NCBI GenBank assembly: GCA_035505995.1
Contig: DATJQF010000173.1
Coordinates: 1-12,216 of the forward strand
Origin: DATJQF01 sp035505995
GTDB taxonomy: Bacteria > Bacteroidota > Bacteroidia > Bacteroidales > FEN-979
Direction of reading: 5' to 3'
DNA: 12,216 bases
Shown: one piece after another, positions 1-5,833 of the stretch
Layout: the number at the start of each line of letters is the position of its first letter
How positions within the stretch are numbered: the stretch's first letter is position 1
Translations under genes and position numbers: made by a program
The notes under the pieces: model-generated
Database searches by the model: none
The model's input: only the letters and a program-made list of their open reading frames with translations
What the model was told of the DNA's origin: nothing

Positions 1-1
1 T

Positions 2-124
2 CCTCAAGTCGTGGACGGGGTGCAGTGCTTCCGGTGGAGGATCATCAAAGAGCTGACCGAAGAAGAATTCACGTTGCCGATCGATAAAAGGATCGTTGAA
101 AAAATAAAAAGAGAATTGACCTAA
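2..124 (+). CDS. C-terminal end of an unidentified protein (partial)
   Basis: An open frame enters from the left edge and ends at TAA 122-124, giving the last 40 residues of a protein. The tail is basic and helical in character, ending IVEKIKRELT, with a segment FRWRIIKELTEEEF before it. I do not recognise the family from this fragment. It lies 13 bases upstream of the exonuclease gene on the same strand, and no promoter box is visible between them, so the two are probably co-transcribed. The real gene starts outside the window. That this frame is coding is inferred from its lack of stops, plausible codon use and close spacing to the next gene. Confidence 0.6.
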   Translation, partial: PQVVDGVQCFRWRIIKELTEEEFTLPIDKRIVEKIKRELT

Positions 125-137
125 TACCATTCCCTGT

Positions 138-863
138 ATGCTGAACCAATACCAGATCGAATCCATCCTTTTCCTCGACATCGAGACCGTACCGGCGGTG
201 GAGGAGTACCAAAAAATGCCGGAGCTGATGCGCAGATTGTGGGACCGGAAAGCCGAACAGCTCCAACGGTTTGAGAGGAATGTGCCGGAAGAAAAGCCCA
301 CCCCGGAAGAACTGTATGAAAGGGCCGGTATTTATGCGGAGTTCGGAAAGATCATCTGCATCTCCACCGGAATTTTCCGGAACCAGTCGCTATGGATAAA
401 ATCCTTCTCGGGAAATGAGGAAAAACCGGTCCTGGCCGAATTCAGCGAGATGCTGAACAAGGCGGGCGATAAAAAGATCCAGTACCTCTGCGCCCATAAC
501 GGGAAGGAATTCGACTATCCTTACCTCATCCGGAGAATGCTGGTCAACGGGGTCTCCGTCCCCGCCCTGCTGGACCTCTCCGGCAAAAAACCCTGGGAGG
601 TAAACCACCTCGACACGATGGAGCTATGGAAGTTCGGGGATTTCAAGAACTTCTCCTCACTGGAATTGCTGGCGGCCATTTTCGGGATCCCTACGCCGAA
701 AGACGATATGGACGGCAGCCAGGTCGCCCGGGTGTACTGGCAGGATCACGACCTGCCCCGGATCGTGAAGTACTGTCAGAAGGATGTGTTGACGATCGTC
801 AATCTTTTCCTGAAATTGCAGCAAAAAAAGATCATCGGGGATGACCAGATCCAGTTTGTATAG
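138..863 (+). CDS. Stand-alone PolB-type 3'-5' exonuclease (DNA_pol_B_exo2 family)
   Basis: The 241-residue protein matches the predicted 3'-5' exonuclease family related to the proofreading domain of family B DNA polymerases (DnaQ-like/RNase H fold). The three exonuclease motifs are visible. ExoI is LFLDIET (Asp14, Glu16), ExoII is AHNGKEFDYPYL (Asp126, about residues 119-130), and ExoIII is YCQKD (Tyr212, Asp216, the YxxxD pattern). These four acidic residues would bind two metal ions. There is no polymerase or helicase domain, so it acts as a separate nuclease; its substrate is not known from sequence. The start at 138 places ExoI at residues 11-17, near the N terminus as expected. No Shine-Dalgarno is seen. 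Its 3' end overlaps the next gene by 23 bases, which suggests translational coupling. Confidence 0.85.
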   Translation: MLNQYQIESILFLDIETVPAVEEYQKMPELMRRLWDRKAEQLQRFERNVPEEKPTPEELYERAGIYAEFGKIICISTGIFRNQSLWIKSFSGNEEKPVLAEFSEMLNKAGDKKIQYLCAHNGKEFDYPYLIRRMLVNGVSVPALLDLSGKKPWEVNHLDTMELWKFGDFKNFSSLELLAAIFGIPTPKDDMDGSQVARVYWQDHDLPRIVKYCQKDVLTIVNLFLKLQQKKIIGDDQIQFV

Positions 864-1587
864 CGGATGCCTGCTGTTGGCGATCCTTCTTTTCTCCTGT
901 CACCGGGATAGCGGAAAGGAAACGATCACCGTTTCGGGGGTGTTCCGGAACGGTGCGGGCCGGTCCGTTTTTTTCCGGGAGATGACGCCGTCGGGGATCC
1001 GTACGCTGGATTCCGCCCGGTTGGGGGTTTCCGGACATTATTCCTTTTCTCTCAAACGAGGCGAAGCAGGGTTTTACGTCCTTTCCGCGGGCGACCATCA
1101 AAATCTTGTACTGACCCTGGAGAAAGGGGATAAAGCCGGGGTGTCGGGGGATCTCGATTCCGCGCTCGAAGGGGCACGAATCACGGGCTCCGACGAATCC
1201 CGGAGGTACGGGGAATTCTACGGTGAAAGCATGGCCAACCTTGAGATCGCCGATTCCCTGGAGAAGATCCTGAAGGAAAACCTGGGCAGCGATGAATTTT
1301 ACCGGTTGAGCACATCGTATGATACCGTATTCGGTGCTATCCTTCAGGCCCAGCGGGAACTGGAAAAAAACTATATCCGGGAGCATCCCGGATCGCTCTC
1401 CTCCCTGCTGGTGCTGAATTTCTCCTTCGGCCCGGAACCGGTACTTTCCTGGGACCGTGACTCCGCTTTATTCGTTTTACTGGATACCTCGCTGGCCAGG
1501 AAATATCCCGGGAACCAGCATTGGCTCTTTCATCATCAGCGGATCCTGGAATACCGGCGGGAAGCCCGGGTGAAAAAAAATTTGTAA
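841..1587 (+). CDS. Lipoprotein with DUF4369-like N-terminal domain, no thioredoxin domain
   Basis: A 248-residue predicted lipoprotein. The N terminus has a basic start, a hydrophobic stretch CLLLAILLF and a lipobox LFSC, so Cys20 is the likely lipidated residue. Residues about 28-110 read like the beta-rich DUF4369 domain (TVSGVFRNGAGRSVFF, then a Gly-rich strand and an LTLEKGDKAGVSGD-type end). Residues about 110-240 are charged and helical and resemble the linker found in Bacteroidota TlpA/ResA-like proteins, including a segment near YIREHPGSLSS. In those relatives a thioredoxin domain with CxxC follows; here the frame stops instead and lpxH begins 21 bases later. The function is unknown. 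The start at 841 is the one that gives a full signal peptide, and it lies inside the upstream exonuclease gene. The domain call is by eye. Confidence 0.72.
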   Translation: MTRSSLYSGCLLLAILLFSCHRDSGKETITVSGVFRNGAGRSVFFREMTPSGIRTLDSARLGVSGHYSFSLKRGEAGFYVLSAGDHQNLVLTLEKGDKAGVSGDLDSALEGARITGSDESRRYGEFYGESMANLEIADSLEKILKENLGSDEFYRLSTSYDTVFGAILQAQRELEKNYIREHPGSLSSLLVLNFSFGPEPVLSWDRDSALFVLLDTSLARKYPGNQHWLFHHQRILEYRREARVKKNL

Positions 1588-1592
1588 GTTTG
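1585..1592 (+). promoter_or_regulatory. Candidate -7 box for lpxH (TAAGTTTG)
   Basis: TAAGTTTG fits the Bacteroidota -7 consensus TAnnTTTG. It begins in the stop codon of the lipoprotein gene and lies 15 bases before the lpxH ATG. No good -33 TTTG is seen at the right distance, so this may be a weak internal promoter or a chance match. Confidence 0.4.
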
Positions 1593-1607
1593 AATGGCTG
1601 TATTGCC

Positions 1608-2366
1608 ATGATGCAAAAGATCTATTTCGTTTCGGATTTTCATTTCGGGGTACCCGACCGGGAGCGCAGCCTGGAGCGGGAGCAGCTTTTTGTGAAGTGG
1701 CTGGAAGAAGCGCGGAAGGATGCCGCGGAGATCTACCTGATGGGGGATCTCTTCGATTTCTGGTTTGAATACCGCACGGTCATTCCTCGGGGGTATGCAC
1801 GCCTGCTCGGGAAATTCGCCGAGCTGCACGAGGAGGGGATCCGGGTGCATCTTTTCCGGGGCAATCATGATATGTGGGCTTTTGATTATCTGGAGAAAGA
1901 GACGGGCATTCGTCTTCACCGGGAACCCGAGATCCATACTTTCGGTAACCAGGTCTTTTACCTGGCACATGGCGATGGATTAGGCCCGGGGGACCATGGG
2001 TACAAGTTCATCAAAAAAGTATTCCAGAACCGGTTCTGCCAGTGGCTGTTCCGGTGGATCCACCCGGATATCGGGATCCGGATGGGGCTGTACTGGTCGA
2101 GGAAAAGCCGCTATGCCAACCTGGCCCGCGACAACCGGGAAGAGATGGATAAGAAGCTGATCACGGAGAGGCTTTCGGTTCATTCGAAAAAGATCCTGGA
2201 GATCCACCCGGAGATCCGGCATTTCATATACGGGCACTGGCATGTTCCGATGGATATTCCCCTTACTCCGGACTGTAACCAGATCAGCCTGGGTGACTGG
2301 CTGCATCATTTCACGTATGCCGTTTTTGACGGCGAGCACCTGGCTTTAAAATCATACCATCCATAA
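1608..2366 (+). CDS. lpxH: UDP-2,3-diacylglucosamine diphosphatase (LpxH-type)
   Basis: A 252-residue calcineurin-like metallophosphoesterase. It would cleave UDP-2,3-diacylglucosamine to lipid X and UMP, the fourth step of lipid A synthesis, at the cytoplasmic face of the inner membrane. The metal-binding motifs appear in order: SDFHFG (Asp10, His12), GDLFDFW (Asp47), GNHD (Asn86, His87), HGDG (His121) and GHWH (His210, His212). Length and motif order fit the LpxH family. The GDLFDFW and HGDGLG motifs with the basic segment that follows (IKKVFQNRFCQWLFRWIHP) favour LpxH over generic phosphatases. The frame is open back to 1521, but that part overlaps the lipoprotein gene; ATG 1608 (or 1611) puts the first motif at the usual distance from the N terminus. 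No Shine-Dalgarno is visible. Substrate is inferred from family. Confidence 0.87.
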   Translation: MMQKIYFVSDFHFGVPDRERSLEREQLFVKWLEEARKDAAEIYLMGDLFDFWFEYRTVIPRGYARLLGKFAELHEEGIRVHLFRGNHDMWAFDYLEKETGIRLHREPEIHTFGNQVFYLAHGDGLGPGDHGYKFIKKVFQNRFCQWLFRWIHPDIGIRMGLYWSRKSRYANLARDNREEMDKKLITERLSVHSKKILEIHPEIRHFIYGHWHVPMDIPLTPDCNQISLGDWLHHFTYAVFDGEHLALKSYHP

Positions 2367-2367
2367 A

Positions 2368-2404
2368 ACAGGTAGGGTCGATGCGACGCACCGACCCTAC
2401 CTGT
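2368..2404. terminator. 13-bp perfect inverted repeat, probable terminator between convergent genes
   Basis: Arms ACAGGTAGGGTCG (2368-2380) and CGACCCTACCTGT (2392-2404) are exact reverse complements around an 11-base loop that itself contains TGCG...CGCA. It starts one base after the lpxH stop and ends 20 bases before the ferredoxin stop on the other strand. On the minus strand the hairpin is followed by TTT, giving a short U-tract for the ferredoxin transcript; on the plus strand there is no U-tract. Its length and symmetry also resemble a dispersed palindromic repeat. Confidence 0.7.
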
Positions 2405-2424
2405 AAATGGGATCATCGGATATA

Positions 2425-2592
2425 TTATTCCGGGTGGATGGCCTCTACGGGGCACACATCCGCGCAGGCACCGCAATCGGTGCAGACTTCCGGATCAATT
2501 TTATAGATATCGCCCTCAGAAATAGCTTCCACCGGGCACTCATCGAGACAGGTTCCGCACGCCGTGCAGTCTTCATTGATTTTGTAAGCCAT
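2425..2592 (-). CDS. 2[4Fe-4S] ferredoxin
   Basis: A 55-residue bacterial-type ferredoxin that carries two [4Fe-4S] clusters and acts as a soluble low-potential electron carrier. Both cluster motifs are complete: CTACGTCLDECP (Cys9, 12, 15, 19) and CTDCGACADVCP (Cys37, 40, 43, 47), each CxxCxxCxxxCP, in a pseudo-symmetric protein of the normal length. The frame is open further upstream to 2676, but the start at 2592 gives the canonical MAYKI N terminus and leaves the promoter outside the gene. It is divergently placed from korA, whose product needs a ferredoxin as electron acceptor, so it is a plausible partner for KorAB. That pairing is inference; this kind of ferredoxin serves many enzymes. 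Confidence 0.95.
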   Translation of the reverse strand: MAYKINEDCTACGTCLDECPVEAISEGDIYKIDPEVCTDCGACADVCPVEAIHPE

Positions 2593-2608
2593 GGTACTGA
2601 ATTTTTGT

Positions 2609-2625
2609 GCCTGTGGAAAACAGGC
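2609..2625 (-). promoter_or_regulatory. Small hairpin in the ferredoxin 5' leader
   Basis: GCCTGT (2609-2614) and ACAGGC (2620-2625) can form a 6-bp stem with a 5-base loop. It lies between the predicted ferredoxin promoter and its start codon, 16 bases before the ATG in the minus-strand transcript. It is too short and lacks a U-tract for a terminator. A role in mRNA stability or translation is only a guess. Confidence 0.35.
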
Positions 2626-2649
2626 TTGGTTAATACTAATTTCCAGCCG

Positions 2650-2677
2650 CAAAGATACATTTTTTTTAAAAACCAAA
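2650..2677 (-). promoter_or_regulatory. Promoter of the ferredoxin gene (-33 TTTG, -7 TATCTTTG)
   Basis: Read on the minus strand, TTTG at 2677-2674 is followed 16 bases later by TATCTTTG at 2657-2650. This fits the Bacteroidota pattern of a -33 TTTG and a -7 TAnnTTTG. It is the best two-part promoter in the window. It predicts a leader of roughly 50 bases before the ferredoxin ATG. Confidence 0.7.
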
Positions 2678-2680
2678 GAC

Positions 2681-2725
2681 CGGGGCAGTGATTCGTGAAA
2701 AATTTAACAATAAGGATCTGCCCCG
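2681..2725. repeat. 8-bp inverted repeat between the ferredoxin and korA promoters
   Basis: CGGGGCAG (2681-2688) and CTGCCCCG (2718-2725) are exact reverse complements separated by 29 AT-rich bases. The left arm lies just upstream of the ferredoxin -33 element; the right arm lies about 42 bases upstream of the korA -7 box. The position between two divergent promoters suggests an operator for a dimeric regulator, but this is inference; it could also be chance. Confidence 0.4.
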
Positions 2726-2767
2726 TAAAAATAGGCCGGCTGCACTTTTTATTCCTGGCGAAAGTAC

Positions 2768-2775
2768 TAACTTTG
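2768..2775 (+). promoter_or_regulatory. Candidate -7 box for korAB (TAACTTTG)
   Basis: TAACTTTG matches TAnnTTTG and ends 22 bases before the korA ATG. The -33 region is a T-run (around 2746-2750) rather than a clear TTTG. It is the only promoter candidate seen for the korA-korB unit. Confidence 0.6.
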
Positions 2776-2797
2776 CAAACCTGAAAATTCCTCTTCC

Positions 2798-4648
2798 ATG
2801 ACCAAGAAAAAAAGACCCGTAATCGAACGGGAATCCGTAGTGGTAAAGTTCGTCGGGGACTCCGGCGACGGCATGCAATTCACCGGCGGATTGTTTTCCG
2901 ATAATGTGGCCATTTCCGGGAACGACCTGGCCACTTTCCCCGATTTCCCGGCTGAGATCCGCGCCCCGCAGAACACGGTTCCGGGTGTATCGGGGTTCCA
3001 GGTTCACATGGGAAGCGAGAAGATCATGACCACCGGCGACCTGGTGGACGTTCTGATCGCCATGAACCCGGCTTCGCTGAAAGCCAACCTGAAATGGGCA
3101 AAAAAAGGCTCCACCCTGATTGTGGATACGGATGCCTTCGATGAAAAATCCATCGACAAAGCTGGGTACAAAGCCAACCCGCTGGAAGATAAAACCCTGG
3201 AAAGCTACCAGGTGATCAGGGCCCCGATCACCACGTTGACCCGGGAAAGCCTGAAGGATCTGGGCGTGGATAACAAGACCGCCGAACGGAGCAAGAATAT
3301 GTTTGCCCTCGGGATGCTGTACTTCATCTTCAACCGCGACCTGAAATCCTCGTTCAAATACATCGAAACAAAATTCAGGAAAGACCCGAAGATCGTTGAG
3401 ATCAACAAGATCGTCCTCCAGGCCGGCTACAGCTATGCCGATACCATCGAAGCCATTGAATCGGTGATCCAGGTTGCCCCGGCAAAGATGGAAAAAGGAC
3501 GTTATCGCAACATCACCGGGAATGTAGCCACTGCCTGGGGATTACTGGCCGCGTCGGAAAAATCGGGTCGCCCGCTATTCCTGGGTTCCTATCCCATTAC
3601 ACCCGCCACTGAGATCCTGATGGAGCTCGCCCGTCATAAATCACTGGGGGCAAGAGTGTTCCAGGCAGAAGATGAAATTGCGGGGATCTGCTCCGCCATC
3701 GGCGCCAGCTATGCCGGCTCCCTGGCCTGTACCTCGACCTCCGGTCCGGGACTCTCTCTGAAAAGTGAAGCGATCGGACTGGCAGTCATGACCGAGCTTC
3801 CCCTGGTGATCGTGGACGTTCAGCGGGGAGGGCCTTCCACCGGGTTGCCCACCAAATCGGAACAGTCGGACCTTTACCAGGCGCTTTTCGGACGGAACGG
3901 CGAATGCCCCGTGATCGTCGTCGCCGCTTCCACTTCGGATAACTGCTTCTACTATGCCTTTGAAGCCGCCAAGCTGTCGCTGGAGCATATGACGCCCTGC
4001 ATCCTGCTGACGGACGGTTATCTTGGATTCGGTTCCGCATTGTTCAGGATCCCGAAGATGGCCGACCTGCCGGCAATCCATCCCCCGATCGCCCGGCCCA
4101 ACGAGCCTGATTTCAAACCCTACCGCAGGAACGCCGAGACCCTGGTCAGGAAGTGGGCTATCCCCGGCACCGATGGATTGCGCCACCGTATCGGCGGACT
4201 GGAAAAAGAAGATATCACCGGGTCCGTTTCCACCGACCCGATGAACCACCAGAAGATGGTGGATTACCGTGCCGCCAAAGTGGAAAAAGTGGCGGATTTC
4301 ATTCCCCTTCAGGAGGTGGCAGGCGATCAGACCGGAGATCTGCTGGTCGTCAGCTGGGGAGGGACCTATGGCGCCGTGAACTCTGCAGTTAAGGAAATGC
4401 AGAAGGACGGCAAAAAGGTCAGCCATGCCCATTTCCATTATATCATGCCGCTGCCGAAGAACACCGAAGAAGTGCTGGCCGGGTTCAAAAAGATCGTGGT
4501 ATGCGAGCTTAACAGCGGGCAGTTTGTGAATTATCTCAAGATGAAGTACCCGAAACACGAATATCGCCAGTTCAACAAAGTCCAGGGACTGCCTTTTATG
4601 ATCAATGAATTAACTGCAACATTTAACGAACTGCTGGAGGAAAAGTAA
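2798..4648 (+). CDS. korA: 2-oxoglutarate:ferredoxin oxidoreductase, fused gamma-alpha subunit
   Basis: A 616-residue subunit of a CoA-dependent 2-oxoacid:ferredoxin oxidoreductase, which with KorB converts 2-oxoglutarate to succinyl-CoA, CO2 and reduced ferredoxin in the cytoplasm. Residues about 15-210 are the gamma domain (VKFVGDSGDGMQFTGG, FPAEIRAPQNTVPGVSGFQ). Residues about 240-420 are the pyrimidine-binding alpha domain with GSYPITPATEI (263-273), QAEDEIAG (289-296), TSTSGPGLSLK (312-322) and RGGPSTGLPTKSEQSDL (343-359). Residues about 510-616 form the transketolase C-like domain. The fused layout, length and RGGPSTGLPTKSEQ motif are typical of the KorA type. The pyruvate and branched-chain versions are the alternatives; 2-oxoglutarate is favoured by family resemblance, not proven. 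It starts an operon with korB and is divergent from a ferredoxin. No Shine-Dalgarno is seen before the ATG. Confidence 0.88.
   Translation: MTKKKRPVIERESVVVKFVGDSGDGMQFTGGLFSDNVAISGNDLATFPDFPAEIRAPQNTVPGVSGFQVHMGSEKIMTTGDLVDVLIAMNPASLKANLKWAKKGSTLIVDTDAFDEKSIDKAGYKANPLEDKTLESYQVIRAPITTLTRESLKDLGVDNKTAERSKNMFALGMLYFIFNRDLKSSFKYIETKFRKDPKIVEINKIVLQAGYSYADTIEAIESVIQVAPAKMEKGRYRNITGNVATAWGLLAASEKSGRPLFLGSYPITPATEILMELARHKSLGARVFQAEDEIAGICSAIGASYAGSLACTSTSGPGLSLKSEAIGLAVMTELPLVIVDVQRGGPSTGLPTKSEQSDLYQALFGRNGECPVIVVAASTSDNCFYYAFEAAKLSLEHMTPCILLTDGYLGFGSALFRIPKMADLPAIHPPIARPNEPDFKPYRRNAETLVRKWAIPGTDGLRHRIGGLEKEDITGSVSTDPMNHQKMVDYRAAKVEKVADFIPLQEVAGDQTGDLLVVSWGGTYGAVNSAVKEMQKDGKKVSHAHFHYIMPLPKNTEEVLAGFKKIVVCELNSGQFVNYLKMKYPKHEYRQFNKVQGLPFMINELTATFNELLEEK
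4636..4640 (+). promoter_or_regulatory. Shine-Dalgarno of korB (GGAGG)
   Basis: GGAGG lies inside the end of korA, 9 bases before the korB ATG. It is one of only two clear Shine-Dalgarno sequences noticed in this window and fixes the korB start at 4650. Confidence 0.65.
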
Positions 4649-4649
4649 T

Positions 4650-5690
4650 ATGGAATTTGTCAATACGACCGTTGAACGGTCCCAGGTCCAGTTAACCAAA
4701 ACTGATTTCGAAAGCGACCAGATGGTGAAGTGGTGTCCCGGCTGCGGCGCCCATGCTATCCTCAGTGCCGTGGAGCGGGTTTTCCCGAAGATCGGCTACC
4801 GGAAAGAGAATTTCTGCATGGTATCCGGCATCGGGTGTTCATCCCGGTTCCCTTACTATGTCAATACCTACGGGATCCATGGCATCCACGGACGGGCGGC
4901 TGCGATCGGATCGGGCGTGAAGATCGCCAACCCGCGGCTGAGCGTATGGATCGCGACCGGCGACGGGGATTCGCTGGCGATCGGCGGAAATCATTTCATC
5001 CATATCATCCGCCGGAACGTGGATGTGAACATCATCCTTTTCAACAACCAGATCTACGGTTTGACCAAAGGACAATACTCCCCGACCACCCCGATGGGGA
5101 AAGTCACCAAGACCTCCCCGCAGGGGACCATCGAACACCCGTTCAATATCGGGGAGCTCGTGATGGGTGCACAGGGAACATTCTTCGCCCGGGTACCGGA
5201 TAATAATATCAACCTGATGACCGAGGCCATGTTTGAAGCCGCCAAGCATGACGGCACCTCGGTGATGGAGATCCTCCAGAACTGCATCATATTTGCCGAC
5301 AAGGCCCATATCGATGTGATCGGGAAGGAGGCGAAGGATGAACATATGCTGATCCTCAAGAACGGCAGCCCGATGCTCTTCGGGAAGAACCATGAAAAAG
5401 GGCTCCGGCTGAACGGGACCAAAATTGAAGTAGTGGAACCCGGTAAGAACGGGATCACGATGAACGACATCCTGGTCCATGACCAGTACGACCCCGACCC
5501 GGGGATCCATATGATGCTGGCGAAGCTGGCCCCGCCGAGGTACCCGATGGTGTTCGGGGTGATCCGCTCCGCGATGTTCCCTACTTATGACGACCTGGTG
5601 GAAGAGCAGATCAAGCATGCCAAGGATACTTCCGGGATCAAAAACATGGACGACCTGCTGAATTCAGGCGATACGTGGGAAATCGAGTGA
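4650..5690 (+). CDS. korB: 2-oxoglutarate:ferredoxin oxidoreductase, beta subunit
   Basis: The 346-residue beta subunit binds thiamine diphosphate and the [4Fe-4S] cluster and is the catalytic partner of KorA. Four candidate cluster cysteines are present: CPGC (Cys29, Cys32), GIGCSSR (Cys63) and LQNC (Cys212). The thiamine diphosphate motif begins GDGDSLAIGGNH at 104 and ends with FNNQIYG at 131-137, and TKGQYSPTTPMG (139-150) is a conserved family block. Length is normal. It is a minimal beta subunit: no extra ferredoxin-like domain is fused, so electrons must pass to a separate ferredoxin, such as the one encoded divergently upstream. It starts 2 bases after the korA stop codon with a Shine-Dalgarno inside korA, so the two are surely co-expressed. 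Confidence 0.92.
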   Translation: MEFVNTTVERSQVQLTKTDFESDQMVKWCPGCGAHAILSAVERVFPKIGYRKENFCMVSGIGCSSRFPYYVNTYGIHGIHGRAAAIGSGVKIANPRLSVWIATGDGDSLAIGGNHFIHIIRRNVDVNIILFNNQIYGLTKGQYSPTTPMGKVTKTSPQGTIEHPFNIGELVMGAQGTFFARVPDNNINLMTEAMFEAAKHDGTSVMEILQNCIIFADKAHIDVIGKEAKDEHMLILKNGSPMLFGKNHEKGLRLNGTKIEVVEPGKNGITMNDILVHDQYDPDPGIHMMLAKLAPPRYPMVFGVIRSAMFPTYDDLVEEQIKHAKDTSGIKNMDDLLNSGDTWEIE

Positions 5691-5777
5691 CCTGCCTGTT
5701 TGCAGGGTTCAAAGAAATCTTCCGGCCATTCTTTCTTACCGGTTTCCTGCATGGAAGCGGGCCGGAAGGACTGCAGG
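5691..5777 (+). other. Structured gap after korB: nested and alternative inverted repeats
   Basis: A hairpin CCTGC (5691-5695)/GCAGG (5702-5706) starts right after the korB stop. It is followed by a 9-bp stem CTTCCGGCC (5719-5727)/GGCCGGAAG (5760-5768) enclosing a smaller TTCC/GGAA hairpin (5744-5756). A second CCTGC (5746-5750) and GCAGG (5773-5777) allow alternative pairings. No U-tract follows, so this is not a textbook intrinsic terminator. It could end or stabilise korAB mRNA, or be a remnant of a palindromic repeat. No gene is seen in the gap. Confidence 0.45.
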
Positions 5778-5821
5778 ATCCATCAACATAAAGTGTTAGT
5801 GGAATTAATCCTTTTCCGGCG

Positions 5822-5829
5822 TATTTTTG
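5822..5829 (+). promoter_or_regulatory. Candidate -7 box for tilS (TATTTTTG)
   Basis: TATTTTTG fits TAnnTTTG and ends only 4 bases before the tilS ATG. A weak TTAG at 5796-5799 sits 22 bases upstream as a possible -33. If used, transcription would start at or within a few bases of the start codon. Confidence 0.55.
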
Positions 5830-5833
5830 CCAT

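Noticed and set aside
1521..1607. Longer lpxH start at 1521
   Set aside because: It would overlap the lipoprotein gene by 67 bases and add an N-terminal extension that the LpxH family lacks; ATG 1608 puts the first metal motif near the N terminus.
2407..2691. Plus-strand open frame across the ferredoxin gene and its promoter
   Set aside because: The minus strand encodes a textbook 2[4Fe-4S] ferredoxin with eight cysteines; the plus product has no recognisable features.
3641..4558. Minus-strand open frame of 305 codons opposite korA
   Set aside because: Low-complexity, His/Gly-rich shadow of a well-supported KorA; no start signal or promoter box.
4839..5618. Minus-strand open frame of 259 codons opposite korB
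   Set aside because: Shadow of KorB, which has conserved cofactor motifs across the same bases.
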